Assembly (NCBI GenBank): GCA_018901655.1
Contig: JAHIEG010000009.1
Coordinates: forward strand, 1-49,073
DNA: 49,073 nt
Reading direction: 5' to 3'
From: Nanobdellota archaeon
GTDB taxonomy: Archaea > Aenigmatarchaeota > Aenigmatarchaeia > Aenigmatarchaeales > Aenigmatarchaeaceae
The notes beneath the pieces are model-generated. The model did not search any database. It was not told where the DNA came from and saw only the letters and a program-made list of their open reading frames with translations. Each line of letters opens with the position of its first letter. The stretch's first letter is position 1. The position numbers were made by a program, and so were the translations under genes. This document shows, in pieces, positions 1-6,910 of this stretch.

Positions 1-40
1 AAACCAGCGCTCGCATTGAATATCTGTCTTCTTCATACAT
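1..40 (-). CDS. Partial start of a minus-strand gene cut by the window edge
   Basis: Only 13 codons are visible, beginning MYEEDRYSMRAL. The ATG lies about 25 bases downstream of a TATA-like box (61-76, minus strand) of the same kind that serves the neighbouring small genes. That promoter position is the main reason to believe the gene is real. Its function cannot be judged. Confidence 0.4.
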   Translation of the reverse strand, partial: MYEEDRYSMRALV

Positions 41-60
41 AATAATTATATTAATATCAA

Positions 61-76
61 AGGATTTAAATGCTTA
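61..76 (-). promoter_or_regulatory. TATA promoter of the left-edge gene
   Basis: On the minus strand this reads AAGCATTTAAATCC, the shared promoter motif of this region, about 25 bases before the ATG at base 40. Confidence 0.5.
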
Positions 77-79
77 ATT

Positions 80-556
80 TTAGTCTACTTTATCTTTATT
101 ATACAATGGCCAGAATAATCTGAAGTTTTCTGAAGTGAAAAATAATTCAGCATTTTCTTCAACAGATTCAACATGTTCTCTTGTTGCTTGCTCATCAGCA
201 TAAACCTTTTTCATTCGTTGTTCTGGATAATCAGATATTAAAATCGCACTATTTCCAGGAGCAATTTCTATTTTAGATTCATCAGATATTACATAATCTT
301 GAAGATTCTTTTCACCAGTTCTTTCTAATTCTTTTTTAAAGAATAAGGTAAGACTATCTTCTATTCCAGTATCTATTCTTTCTTGATATTTATTAATAAA
401 TTCTTCAGCAGAAAAATGTTCATATTGTATAACTGTCTCTCCGCATTCAAGCTCATTTCCACCTTTATCAAATGGAGCAATTATAAAATTAGTTATACCT
501 GCCTTTGATAATTCATTTACCATTTCTTTTGGTCCATAAGATTGTCCATACTTCAT
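80..556 (-). CDS. Hypothetical protein, 158 aa
   Basis: Soluble acidic protein with no family I recognise. It has no signal peptide or membrane segment. The start is ATG at 556. It is divergent from the next gene across 61 bases that contain the near-palindrome AACTTTATAAGTT, which could supply TATA boxes in both directions. It ends just before the promoter of the left-edge gene. Confidence 0.7.
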   Translation of the reverse strand: MKYGQSYGPKEMVNELSKAGITNFIIAPFDKGGNELECGETVIQYEHFSAEEFINKYQERIDTGIEDSLTLFFKKELERTGEKNLQDYVISDESKIEIAPGNSAILISDYPEQRMKKVYADEQATREHVESVEENAELFFTSENFRLFWPLYNKDKVD

Positions 557-617
557 AATACTATTTAGAAAGTGAACTTTATAAGTTTATCTATTTATAC
601 TATTATTAAGTGATAAA

Positions 618-1304
618 ATGAGAACATTATTATATGTACCAGATATTCATTACATCAATCAGATTATAAGCCCACCAAGAGATGCCTTGGTGAAAAAATT
701 GAATAAAATCGGAATAGATGCTCATATCATTTTTGATGAGTTTAATGAAGCAATTGATAAATGTAATCTGGAAATATATGAGAAAATAAAATCAGACGGA
801 TATGCTGGCAAAATTGATAAACTGTATATGGAAGGGATTTATGATTTGAAGAGTCTACCAATTTCAGATTTTTTTGATGCGCATCTACCAGAGTTTAAAA
901 AGATTACAAGGGGCGCTGAATTAATGGTCATTGAAGATAAAAATCTAAATAACCGACATAAGAAAAGTATGTATAAAAATTTTATTACGCATATGAAATC
1001 TGATTCATCGAATCTAAAACACGAACGCGTAGAAAACAAATATTCAGAAAAAAGAACCAGATTTGCAGAAAAGGTTATAAATCAAACTCTGAATAATGAT
1101 GAAATCGGGTTACTAGTATTTGGAGCAGGCCACAAGTTCAATTTTAAAGATGATATTCATATTATAGAATATGACAATCTTATTAGAAACGAACATCTTT
1201 TCAACATAGAAGATATTTTAATTAGAAGAATGGAGACAATGACGAAAGAAAAAAATGGAGATATAAAGATAATAGAAGATTATGGGGGAAAAAGTTCGGG
1301 GTAG
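618..1304 (+). CDS. Hypothetical protein with a GAGH motif, 228 aa
   Basis: Soluble protein with a charged central region. Near residue 170 it has RFAEKVINQTL followed by LLVFGAGHKF, a layout faintly like the Gly-x-Gly-His stretch of TraB/ChaN-type proteins; that resemblance is weak and only a suggestion. The ATG is preceded by GTGATAAA, a GTGAT-type ribosome binding site. It is one of few plus-strand genes in an otherwise minus-strand array. Confidence 0.7.
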   Translation: MRTLLYVPDIHYINQIISPPRDALVKKLNKIGIDAHIIFDEFNEAIDKCNLEIYEKIKSDGYAGKIDKLYMEGIYDLKSLPISDFFDAHLPEFKKITRGAELMVIEDKNLNNRHKKSMYKNFITHMKSDSSNLKHERVENKYSEKRTRFAEKVINQTLNNDEIGLLVFGAGHKFNFKDDIHIIEYDNLIRNEHLFNIEDILIRRMETMTKEKNGDIKIIEDYGGKSSG

Positions 1305-1332
1305 ATTTTGAAACATTTACAAATAAACAATA

Positions 1333-1355
1333 ATTTAAATGCTTCTCAAAGACGC
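1333..1355 (-). promoter_or_regulatory. Orphan copy of the regional promoter motif
   Basis: TTTAAATGCTTCTCAAA on the plus strand is the reverse complement of the promoter motif used by the minus-strand genes. Here it points into the 3' end of the 618-1304 gene, where I see no credible minus-strand gene. It may be a relic or drive an antisense transcript. Confidence 0.4.
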
Positions 1356-1370
1356 GGATTTAAATAACTA

Positions 1371-1610
1371 TTATTCAGATGTCTTTTCATGCAATTCTAA
1401 AAATTTACACGAACTAGCATCATGTTCACAGTATCTCGTTATATAGAAATTTTTAAAACTATTAATCTTATCTTTTGTTATACTCATATCTTTAAGGCTT
1501 ACCATACTCTGCGCAAAAAATCTTCTTTGTTCTTCAACTGCGACATATATACCTTTTTCAACCATAGCTAATCCAATACAATTTCCATTGTCATACAAAT
1601 CACAAGTCAT
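1371..1610 (-). CDS. Small Cys-rich hypothetical protein, 79 aa
   Basis: Four cysteines lie in two spaced pairs (CDLYDNGNC near the start, CEHDASSC near residue 65), a layout that could bind a metal. No family is recognised. ATG at 1610 is about 25 bases downstream of a copy of the regional promoter, so the mRNA is probably leaderless. The overlapping 1600-1788 ORF is treated as a shadow. Confidence 0.65.
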   Translation of the reverse strand: MTCDLYDNGNCIGLAMVEKGIYVAVEEQRRFFAQSMVSLKDMSITKDKINSFKNFYITRYCEHDASSCKFLELHEKTSE

Positions 1611-1632
1611 AATTATAATAGAACAAAAAGAA

Positions 1633-1656
1633 ATTTAAATGCTTCTCAACGGCGCG
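1633..1656 (-). promoter_or_regulatory. Regional promoter copy for the 79-aa gene
   Basis: Minus strand reads GTTGAGAAGCATTTAAATT, a purine-rich BRE plus TATA box, about 25 bases ahead of ATG at 1610. Confidence 0.55.
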
Positions 1657-1678
1657 ATTTAATATTGTTTGAATGATT

Positions 1679-1975
1679 TTAATATGTTTGAAATTTCTGG
1701 AAAGCCATTGTACTAACCTTTTTTTGAGATTCAAGTGATTGTACATATCCAATATCATGGAGAGGTATGTTGTAAGTTTGTGACTCAACCTTTGAAGAAA
1801 ATTCTGAATCTATAACCATATCAGTATAGTTTAAGCAATCTGTATTACCAAAACCATCTATACCTTGAAAATAAGCTCTTTGTCTTGTTCCGTCTCTTAG
1901 AACAATTTCTATATGTTCATCTTGACCAAATTCATCTAGTTTTCTCTTGGTTTGGCGTATCTTCTTTTTAGACAT
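1679..1975 (-). CDS. Hypothetical protein, 98 aa
   Basis: Basic N-terminus (MSKKKIRQTKRK) followed by a predicted beta-rich section (HIEIVLRDGTRQRAYFQG), then a variable tail. The strand pattern faintly recalls small Sm-like or SH3-like barrels, but no motif proves it. Its own promoter copy lies just upstream, and the neighbouring gene's stop directly abuts that promoter. Confidence 0.65.
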   Translation of the reverse strand: MSKKKIRQTKRKLDEFGQDEHIEIVLRDGTRQRAYFQGIDGFGNTDCLNYTDMVIDSEFSSKVESQTYNIPLHDIGYVQSLESQKKVSTMAFQKFQTY

Positions 1976-1996
1976 AATTATATTATAACAGAAACA

Positions 1997-2019
1997 GATT
2001 TAAATGTTTCTCAAACGCG
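1997..2019 (-). promoter_or_regulatory. Regional promoter copy for the 98-aa gene
   Basis: TTTAAATGTTTCTCAAACGC (plus strand), about 25 bases ahead of ATG 1975 in the minus direction. Confidence 0.55.
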
Positions 2020-2020
2020 A

Positions 2021-2416
2021 TTACGACGCGATCTCTTTTTTAATCTTATTAAGTTCCTTCAATAATTTCTTTGTTATTCTTTTATCATGAAATTTTATTT
2101 CTAAATCTGGTTTAGCAAAAATCTTGATTGTAGTTTCCCCTGTTTCCTCTTTTAACCTCAAACTATTATTATCATGTGTAACATCAATACCATAACAATC
2201 ATAACTTTCTAAATCAAATTGAAGGTCGTTATCCCAAACCGAATATATTGATTCATCTTGAAATTTATATCCTAACGACTTTCCATATCTTTTTTCTAAG
2301 ACGTCTTGAAACTCCTTAACAACTCGGTGCATTTCATCATAATCAATTCCATCCATAGCTTTGTATGCAAGCAGTAAAAGATGTTTCTTTGTTATTGGAT
2401 CTACTATTTCAGTCAT
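2021..2416 (-). CDS. Hypothetical protein, 131 aa
   Basis: Soluble protein, helical at the N-terminus (MTEIVDPITKKHLLLLAYKAMD) and strand-rich later, ending in a lysine-rich helix. No motif or family is recognised. It is a stand-alone cassette with its own promoter (2439-2460) and with the next gene's promoter starting right after its stop. Confidence 0.65.
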   Translation of the reverse strand: MTEIVDPITKKHLLLLAYKAMDGIDYDEMHRVVKEFQDVLEKRYGKSLGYKFQDESIYSVWDNDLQFDLESYDCYGIDVTHDNNSLRLKEETGETTIKIFAKPDLEIKFHDKRITKKLLKELNKIKKEIAS

Positions 2417-2438
2417 AATTATTAATTAAAGTTTAGAA

Positions 2439-2460
2439 GATTTAAAGGCTTCTAAACGTG
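2439..2460 (-). promoter_or_regulatory. Variant regional promoter for the 131-aa gene
   Basis: Plus strand reads GATTTAAAGGCTTCTAAACG, a slightly diverged copy of the regional motif. Confidence 0.45.
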
Positions 2461-2492
2461 CGGATTGATATTAGCTACTTTAGAAATAATTT

Positions 2493-2753
2493 TTAAGAAC
2501 CCACACAATGTCGTTTCAAATATTCACTGTGTTTTTCAAATACTTTTGCATCATCAGACAAATTCTGTCCATTAAAATTATAAAGCGGATACGTACGATA
2601 TCCTTCAGGAAATGGTTCATCTTCACCAGGTTCTGGCAACTTTCTAAAAGCCTCAATTAATGAATCGCTTGGTCTTGCCCTATAAGCTTCCTTCAGTGTC
2701 AAACCCTTTTCCTGAGCTTCAAAAAAATATATTAGATTATTATCTTCAACCAT
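2493..2753 (-). CDS. Hypothetical protein, 86 aa
   Basis: Small acidic protein with a proline-rich middle (LPEPGEDEPFPEGYRTYP). No family is recognised. ATG at 2753 follows a perfect copy of the regional promoter at leaderless spacing. It is another single-gene cassette of the minus-strand array. Confidence 0.6.
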   Translation of the reverse strand: MVEDNNLIYFFEAQEKGLTLKEAYRARPSDSLIEAFRKLPEPGEDEPFPEGYRTYPLYNFNGQNLSDDAKVFEKHSEYLKRHCVGS

Positions 2754-2773
2754 AATTATAATTAATTTGAAGA

Positions 2774-2796
2774 TATTTAAATGCTTCTCAAACGCT
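2774..2796 (-). promoter_or_regulatory. Consensus regional promoter copy
   Basis: TTTAAATGCTTCTCAAACGC on the plus strand. The same 20-base sequence recurs exactly at 5772-5791. Confidence 0.55.
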
Positions 2797-2803
2797 GAAT
2801 TAT

Positions 2804-2939
2804 TTATTTAAAAACATATTTATTTTGATTCTTAATAGAAAGACCAGTACATGGAGGTTTCAAACCACCTAATTGTTCTCTAGCTACAGTATACGATATA
2901 TCATCTAATTCAGTGATTTCTTCTGCTGCTGTAATTTCT
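2804..2939 (-). pseudogene. Probable out-of-frame tail of the 2940-3167 gene
   Basis: Directly after the stop of the upstream ORF, the minus strand stays open in another frame for about 43 codons (EITAAEEITELDDISYTVAR... to TAA at 2804) with no start codon. The switch falls beside an AAAAA run, so one lost or gained base would join the two into a protein of about 118 aa. A sequencing error, a real frameshift or recoding are all possible. Confidence 0.45.
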
Positions 2940-3167
2940 TTATTTAGATAGATTAATTTTTGATTTACTTACAACATATTCTTCAACAATTTCAACTCTA
3001 CCATCTGAAGTAAAACCATGAAGATAGTCATTGCTTGGAGATTTGTCATATTTAGCAACGGTTTTTAACGCATCTACTAATTCTTTTAATTCATTATCAT
3101 TTAGTTTGTCTAAGTCTCTATAAGTTATTCTCATTTTTTGTGCATATGCTTCGCCAGGAGTTGTCAT
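2940..3167 (-). CDS. Hypothetical protein, 75 aa, possibly frameshifted at its C-terminus
   Basis: Begins MTTPGEAYAQKMRITYRD, mostly helical and charged; no family is recognised. ATG 3167 follows a regional promoter copy at 3199-3213. The reading frame breaks near an A-run, and an open frame without a start follows immediately, so the present stop may not be the original C-terminus. Confidence 0.55.
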   Translation of the reverse strand: MTTPGEAYAQKMRITYRDLDKLNDNELKELVDALKTVAKYDKSPSNDYLHGFTSDGRVEIVEEYVVSKSKINLSK

Positions 3168-3198
3168 ATAATCACTTAATTATATTAGAACAGAAAAG

Positions 3199-3213
3199 GA
3201 TTTAAATGCTTCT
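3199..3213 (-). promoter_or_regulatory. Regional promoter copy for the 75-aa gene
   Basis: Plus strand GATTTAAATGCTTCT, about 30 bases ahead of ATG 3167 in the minus direction. Confidence 0.5.
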
Positions 3214-3231
3214 TAATTTCATATATTTAGT

Positions 3232-4002
3232 ATGGTTAATCGTCTGGAATTTCGTGATATAGAAAAGAGATTAAATGAAATTTATACTAATGGAAGCAAA
3301 TCAAAAATCACAACACGGGAAAACATGTTAGAATTGGAGAAAATATTGTTGAATAAGAAGTTTGCAAAATCACAAGAAACTGAAGTGATTAAGTTATTTA
3401 GGAAAAAAATAAAAAAGTTCCAATTCTACTATGAACAATTTGAGACTGATTTAGAAATTGAGTTTGTTAAAACTATTATGAAAAATAAACAGATTAAACC
3501 AGAAAAATATCTACTCTATAAGAGATTTACAGATTTAATGAAAAATGAGATTAAACTTGGTAAAATATCTAAAAAGGATAAAGTGCTGTTCATAGGTAGT
3601 GGACCATTTCCACCAACTGCTATTATTCTAAATAAACTTGTTGGATGTAAAATAGACTGTTTTGAGAAAAGGAAACAATATGCTGACATGTCAAGAAATG
3701 TTATCAAAAAATTTAGTTTATCAGATGATATTAAAGTGTATAATAAATATGGGCAATCCCTTGGTAACAATGATTATGGTGTCATTATTATTGCTCTTTT
3801 AGCTAAGCCAAAAGATAAAATTCTCAAATCAATCTGGAAAAGTGCATTATCTGGAACAAGGATAATTTGTAGAACTTCAGATGGAATTAGAGAATTATTC
3901 TATGAAACAACAAATGAATCTATTCTAAAACAATATAAGCCTAAGAAAAAGATTTATGCTAAAAATGACCAAACAATTTCATCTGTTCTTTTAGTAAAAT
4001 AA
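3232..4002 (+). CDS. Nicotianamine-synthase-like SAM-dependent aminocarboxypropyl transferase
   Basis: The core FIGSGPFPPTAIIL (about residues 122-135) matches the nicotianamine synthase SAM-binding signature (VGSGPLPLTS in plants), followed by DCFEK in place of the usual acidic strand. Upstream, FYYEQFETDLEIEF fits the YYxNY...LxxxE segment that supplies the catalytic glutamate. NAS enzymes make metal-binding opine-type molecules by moving aminocarboxypropyl groups from SAM. Length of 256 aa fits archaeal members. It is convergent with a SpeD-like gene whose stop codon directly abuts this one. Substrate is unknown. Confidence 0.75.
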   Translation: MVNRLEFRDIEKRLNEIYTNGSKSKITTRENMLELEKILLNKKFAKSQETEVIKLFRKKIKKFQFYYEQFETDLEIEFVKTIMKNKQIKPEKYLLYKRFTDLMKNEIKLGKISKKDKVLFIGSGPFPPTAIILNKLVGCKIDCFEKRKQYADMSRNVIKKFSLSDDIKVYNKYGQSLGNNDYGVIIIALLAKPKDKILKSIWKSALSGTRIICRTSDGIRELFYETTNESILKQYKPKKKIYAKNDQTISSVLLVK

Positions 4003-4365
4003 TTATTTTGGTTCAAATATCAAATCTTCCGATTTAAAAAACTTCTTAGTAAATTCAATAACTTCATTTACATCAAACTTTTTACAACTGTATATATCTG
4101 CAGTAAAGAATTTACAAAATCTCCAAGCATAGACATGACAACCTGATTCTGTCCAAGCAACGAAACCATTTAATTCAAAAAGTTCTACTTCTGGATGGCT
4201 TCTTTCATCTGGTGGCCAAGAAAAAGGACCTGCAAATATAGTCATTTTAAGAATTTTAGATAATTGAGTAAGATATTCTCTAATTGTTTCACTATCAGCA
4301 TTTTCTGTATAGTGACCTTCAATTGTTAGTCTTTGTCTAAATACTTTTGGTTCTAAGTTTTTCAT
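4003..4365 (-). CDS. SpeD-like (AdoMet decarboxylase fold) protein, 120 aa, altered active site
   Basis: FVAWTESGCHVYAWRFCK...TADIYSC aligns with the SpeD processing region (ESHxxxHTWPE...VDVFTC). Taking the serine after Glu as the pyruvoyl-forming residue, the Trp at +7, Asp at +16 and Cys at +20 are kept, but ESH is ESG and the processing His at +5 is Tyr, with a His at +3 instead. It may self-process unusually, decarboxylate another amino acid, or be inactive. Its ATG overlaps the end of the upstream PPOX gene by four bases, so the two form an operon. Confidence 0.65.
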   Translation of the reverse strand: MKNLEPKVFRQRLTIEGHYTENADSETIREYLTQLSKILKMTIFAGPFSWPPDERSHPEVELFELNGFVAWTESGCHVYAWRFCKFFTADIYSCKKFDVNEVIEFTKKFFKSEDLIFEPK

Positions 4366-4757
4366 TTATTCACCTTTGAAAAATGTGCTTCAAGATTGTC
4401 AATATTTATCTTGATTAAGCAATAATTTGGATCTTCAGCCCCAAGAGGATAGTGTTTCTTCCAGCGAGGATTTATACCTAAAATTCTTTTCTTAAGTGCC
4501 AGATCATTGATTATCTCAGCTTTACCTTCTCCTCTAAAAAAGTCATGTTCTTTCCAGATAAAGAAACTGACATTTGGATTATTTTGAATCTGAACCACTT
4601 TGTGACTATTAACATTTGTTGTTGTATAGATGACATTTTCTTCTTCAAGTGAGACAAATACAACTGCTCTAACTTGTGGTTTATCTCCATCTATAGTAGC
4701 TAATGCTCCAGCTCTATTTTCTTTTATAAAACTAGTAAATATGCCCCAATCACTCAT
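4362..4757 (-). CDS. Pyridoxamine 5'-phosphate oxidase family flavoprotein, 131 aa
   Basis: Split beta-barrel FMN-binding family protein: N-terminal helix, then GALATIDGDKPQVRAVVF, VIYTTTNVNSHKVVQIQNNPNVSFFIW and a C-terminal KINIDNLEAHF. These are the usual PPOX-like landmarks (ATxD.dG.P..R, the SxKxxqi.nnP.v segment). Members bind FMN or other cofactors and reduce diverse substrates. First gene of a two-gene operon with the SpeD-like protein (ATGA overlap). Confidence 0.8.
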   Translation of the reverse strand: MSDWGIFTSFIKENRAGALATIDGDKPQVRAVVFVSLEEENVIYTTTNVNSHKVVQIQNNPNVSFFIWKEHDFFRGEGKAEIINDLALKKRILGINPRWKKHYPLGAEDPNYCLIKINIDNLEAHFSKVNK

Positions 4758-4940
4758 CTCATTTCACCTATTCAATATATTGTAGAATTAACTTAAAAAT
4801 GTTAAAATATCAAAAGTGTAACGCAATTTAACATTTAAGACCATTCAAAAACCAATCAAAAACACTACGTCTTCTTTTATTTTAACTATTCTAAGGTCTA
4901 AAAGAAGTGTATGATATGTCTATCATTTCGCTTCCAACAA

Positions 4941-4951
4941 AAGTATAAATA
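4941..4951 (+). promoter_or_regulatory. TATA promoter of the putative structured RNA
   Basis: AAGTATAAATA sits about 30 bases before the predicted RNA 5' end. No coding start follows it. Confidence 0.5.
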
Positions 4952-4974
4952 TCAGAAAAACCTATAATTTAGTA

Positions 4975-5085
4975 TGCTTCCAGTGAGCTAGAACTTCGGT
5001 TCGAAATTTTGTCTTCGGATGAAATCGCTGAAATTGTTTTCCCTTTGTTCCGCAAGGAACACTGGGCTCAAAATTATTTTTAACT
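4975..5085 (+). ncRNA. Putative structured non-coding RNA, about 110 nt
   Basis: In a 356-base gap between genes, an outer stem CCAGTG (4980-4985) / CACTGG (5060-5065) encloses three hairpins. These are GAAC-UUCG-GUUC (4991-5002), an eight-pair stem capped by UUCG (5006-5025) and UGUUCC-GCAA-GGAACA (5046-5061), whose last two bases compete with the outer stem. Tetraloops of the most stable classes, a TATA box 30 bases upstream and T-rich sequence after the last stem all suggest a real RNA gene. It does not match tRNA, 5S, SRP or RNase P RNA as I know them. Confidence 0.6.
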
Positions 5086-5113
5086 TTTTAAACTTCTAGA
5101 CCATATAATAATA

Positions 5114-5770
5114 ATGATAAGAGTCGGTATTTTTGTTGATTCAGACAATTTCTCTTACGGGATAAAGGCTTTAAGTCCTAAATTTAGTCTTTTTAAATTT
5201 GATTTTGAAAAATTTTTAGAATTATTGAGTAAAAATCAAAATATGGCTGGTTTTTGGTTTTATACTGCTCCATTTAAGGGGACTGAAGAAATAAATTTAA
5301 AATGGACAGAACTTCTTTCTAGACTTGATAAAATAGACGGTAAACACGTGAATATATGTACAAGACAGAAAAGAACTCTTAAAAAAGAATATGATATACG
5401 ATGTAGAGGCTGTAATTCTATTGTTAAAGTTAGTGGGGTTGTAACATGTGATAAATGTAAAGAAGAAATATACACAGGAAAACGATATAGTAATAAAATG
5501 GACGATGTTTGGTTAGCTGTTGACATGGTTATGGGAGCAAGAGAAAATAAATTTGATGTCGCTATTCTAATTAGTGGAGATGGTGATATGATTCCTGCAG
5601 TTGATATTGTTCAAAGTCTAGGGAAAAAGGTTCATTTAGTTGGTTTTCGTGGTAGATCAGCTCAAGAACTGGTTGCTAAATGTGATTCTGTTCAATACAT
5701 GAAAAAGAATGTAATTAAAAGATATCATTATCACCCAGAGAGAATTGTTAAAAAGGAAGAAAAGAAGTAA
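5114..5770 (+). CDS. NYN-domain (LabA/DUF88-like) protein with inserted zinc ribbon
   Basis: PIN-like NYN fold: GIFVDSDNF at the start gives the first acidic residues, DDVWLAVDM the middle one and AILISGDGDMIPAVD the last, so the putative nuclease centre is complete. A zinc ribbon (CRGC...CDKC, about residues 95-117) interrupts the domain and could bind nucleic acid. NYN proteins cleave or bind RNA. ATG 5114 lies about 25 bases after a TTTTTAAAC box. A SpeD-like/PPOX pair and the ncRNA lie upstream. Confidence 0.8.
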   Translation: MIRVGIFVDSDNFSYGIKALSPKFSLFKFDFEKFLELLSKNQNMAGFWFYTAPFKGTEEINLKWTELLSRLDKIDGKHVNICTRQKRTLKKEYDIRCRGCNSIVKVSGVVTCDKCKEEIYTGKRYSNKMDDVWLAVDMVMGARENKFDVAILISGDGDMIPAVDIVQSLGKKVHLVGFRGRSAQELVAKCDSVQYMKKNVIKRYHYHPERIVKKEEKK

Positions 5771-5793
5771 TATTTAAATGCTTCTCAAACGCA
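5771..5793 (-). promoter_or_regulatory. Orphan consensus copy of the regional promoter
   Basis: Contains the exact 20-base TTTAAATGCTTCTCAAACGC. In the minus direction it fires into the 3' end of the NYN gene, where no minus-strand gene is evident. Confidence 0.4.
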
Positions 5794-5801
5794 GATTAAC
5801 T

Positions 5802-5822
5802 GAAACCTTTTTGAAAGGGTTC
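5802..5822. terminator. Hairpin between convergent genes
   Basis: CCTTT-TTG-AAAGG flanked by GAA/TTC pairs forms a short hairpin between the NYN gene and the convergent 5842-6135 gene. It may serve as a terminator for one of them. Confidence 0.3.
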
Positions 5823-5841
5823 TATTAGTGTTGTGGACTTA

Positions 5842-6135
5842 TTAAAACTCTTTTTTAAGATATTTTGCTTCTCTTTCATCCAATTCTTTATGAACTTCTT
5901 CTAATTTTAAAATTATTTTTTCATAATCTTCTCTATATTTTCCACCTTTTAAATAGTCTATTTTTCTTTCTTCGTCAGAACCAAGCATTATTTCATTAAA
6001 TTCGTCGGCTGAAAATAGTCTTTCCTCAGTTTTCATAATATTTAACAATTCCATAGTTAAGAAATATTGTCGTTTCAAAAGTTTTCCCAAACCCAACTCT
6101 TCTACTCTCGTATCATATGATAAAGCAAGAGACAT
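5842..6135 (-). CDS. Hypothetical helical protein, 97 aa
   Basis: Almost entirely predicted helix with a charged coiled-coil-like second half (YEKIILKLEEVHKELDEREAKYL). No family is recognised. ATG at 6135. The next minus-strand ORF, of 38 codons, starts upstream at 6274. Confidence 0.6.
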   Translation of the reverse strand: MSLALSYDTRVEELGLGKLLKRQYFLTMELLNIMKTEERLFSADEFNEIMLGSDEERKIDYLKGGKYREDYEKIILKLEEVHKELDEREAKYLKKEF

Positions 6136-6157
6136 AATAATAATTCGTTATTAGAAT

Positions 6158-6274
6158 TTATAAATCTATTTCATACATTTTAATCAAATAACTAATAGCA
6201 CATAATGCAATAACTTTTTCTTCATCTGTCATTTCCATCAGACATAGAAGTAAAGCGTTTAACTGTGTATACAT
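6158..6274 (-). CDS. Possible 38-aa protein divergent from the wHTH-MNT gene
   Basis: MYTQLNALLLCLMEMTDEEK... is too short for the ORF track. Its ATG lies within one copy of the 19-base operator-like repeat and about 25 bases after a TATATAAAT box. It would share control with the divergent toxin/antitoxin-type pair. Product unrecognised, mainly helical. Confidence 0.4.
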   Translation of the reverse strand: MYTQLNALLLCLMEMTDEEKVIALCAISYLIKMYEIDL

Positions 6275-6330
6275 TATTTATACATCAGCTGTATAACATT
6301 TATATACAAACGTATACATTATTTATACAT
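6267..6330. promoter_or_regulatory. Paired 19-base operator-like repeats at a divergent promoter
   Basis: GTATACATTATTTATACAT occurs exactly at 6267-6285 and 6312-6330, 45 bases apart. Each copy is partly palindromic (GTATA...TATAC). One copy covers the start of the minus 38-aa ORF and the other the start codon of the plus wHTH-nucleotidyltransferase, with a TATA box (TTTATATAC) between. This is the layout expected for autoregulation by the wHTH protein. Confidence 0.65.
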
Positions 6331-6910
6331 GTTAGAAAAGTTAATTGGATCAAAAGCAAGAATCAAAATATTAGAATTGTTTCTGTTCTATTCTGAAAAA
6401 AACTTCTATTTAAGAGAAATAGCTAGATTAACAAATGAAAATACTAACAGTATTAGAAGAGAATTAAATAATTTAATAGATTTAGGATTATTAACAAAGC
6501 AGAAAAAAGGAAATATAATACTTTATGAAATCAATAAAAAATCGCCACTATATGAACCATTAAAAATAATGTTTATGAGAACAGAAAGTTTGGGTAAACA
6601 CCTTAAAGAGTTGTTAAAAACTAAAAATATCAAATATGCTTTAATTTATGGATCGTTTGCATCTGGTAAAGAAACAGAAAAAAGTGATATAGATTTATTA
6701 ATTATAGGAACTATAAAACAAGTAGACATAGTTGATATGATAAGTAGTTTTGAAAGAAAAATGTTAAGAGAAATCAATTATATAATTTGGAATGAAAACG
6801 AATTTGAAAAAAGAATTAAAGAAAAAAATCATTTATTGATAGACATTATTAAAAAACCAATAATAATGATTATAGGCGATGAAGATGAGTTTAGAAAAAC
6901 TATTAAGTGA
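6329..6910 (+). CDS. wHTH-nucleotidyltransferase (MNT antitoxin-type) protein, 193 aa
   Basis: N-terminal winged helix (about 1-75, with FYLREIARLTNENTNSIRRELNNL as recognition region) joined to a minimal nucleotidyltransferase domain with YGSFASGKETEKSDIDLLI, the complete GSx(n)DxD catalytic motif. MNT domains paired with HEPN proteins act as antitoxins, some by adenylylating the partner. The next gene is a HEPN protein overlapping by 32 bases. The ATG sits inside one of two operator-like repeats. Confidence 0.8.
   Translation: MLEKLIGSKARIKILELFLFYSEKNFYLREIARLTNENTNSIRRELNNLIDLGLLTKQKKGNIILYEINKKSPLYEPLKIMFMRTESLGKHLKELLKTKNIKYALIYGSFASGKETEKSDIDLLIIGTIKQVDIVDMISSFERKMLREINYIIWNENEFEKRIKEKNHLLIDIIKKPIIMIIGDEDEFRKTIK

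Noticed and set aside
1600-1788. 62-aa minus-strand ORF
   Set aside because: It overlaps two better-supported genes and has no promoter at its start.
4975-5085. 5S rRNA, SRP RNA, RNase P RNA or tRNA at the structured RNA site
   Set aside because: A GGTTCGAAAT stretch recalls a T loop, but no acceptor or anticodon arm fits, and it lacks the conserved core sequences and lengths of 5S, SRP and RNase P RNAs.
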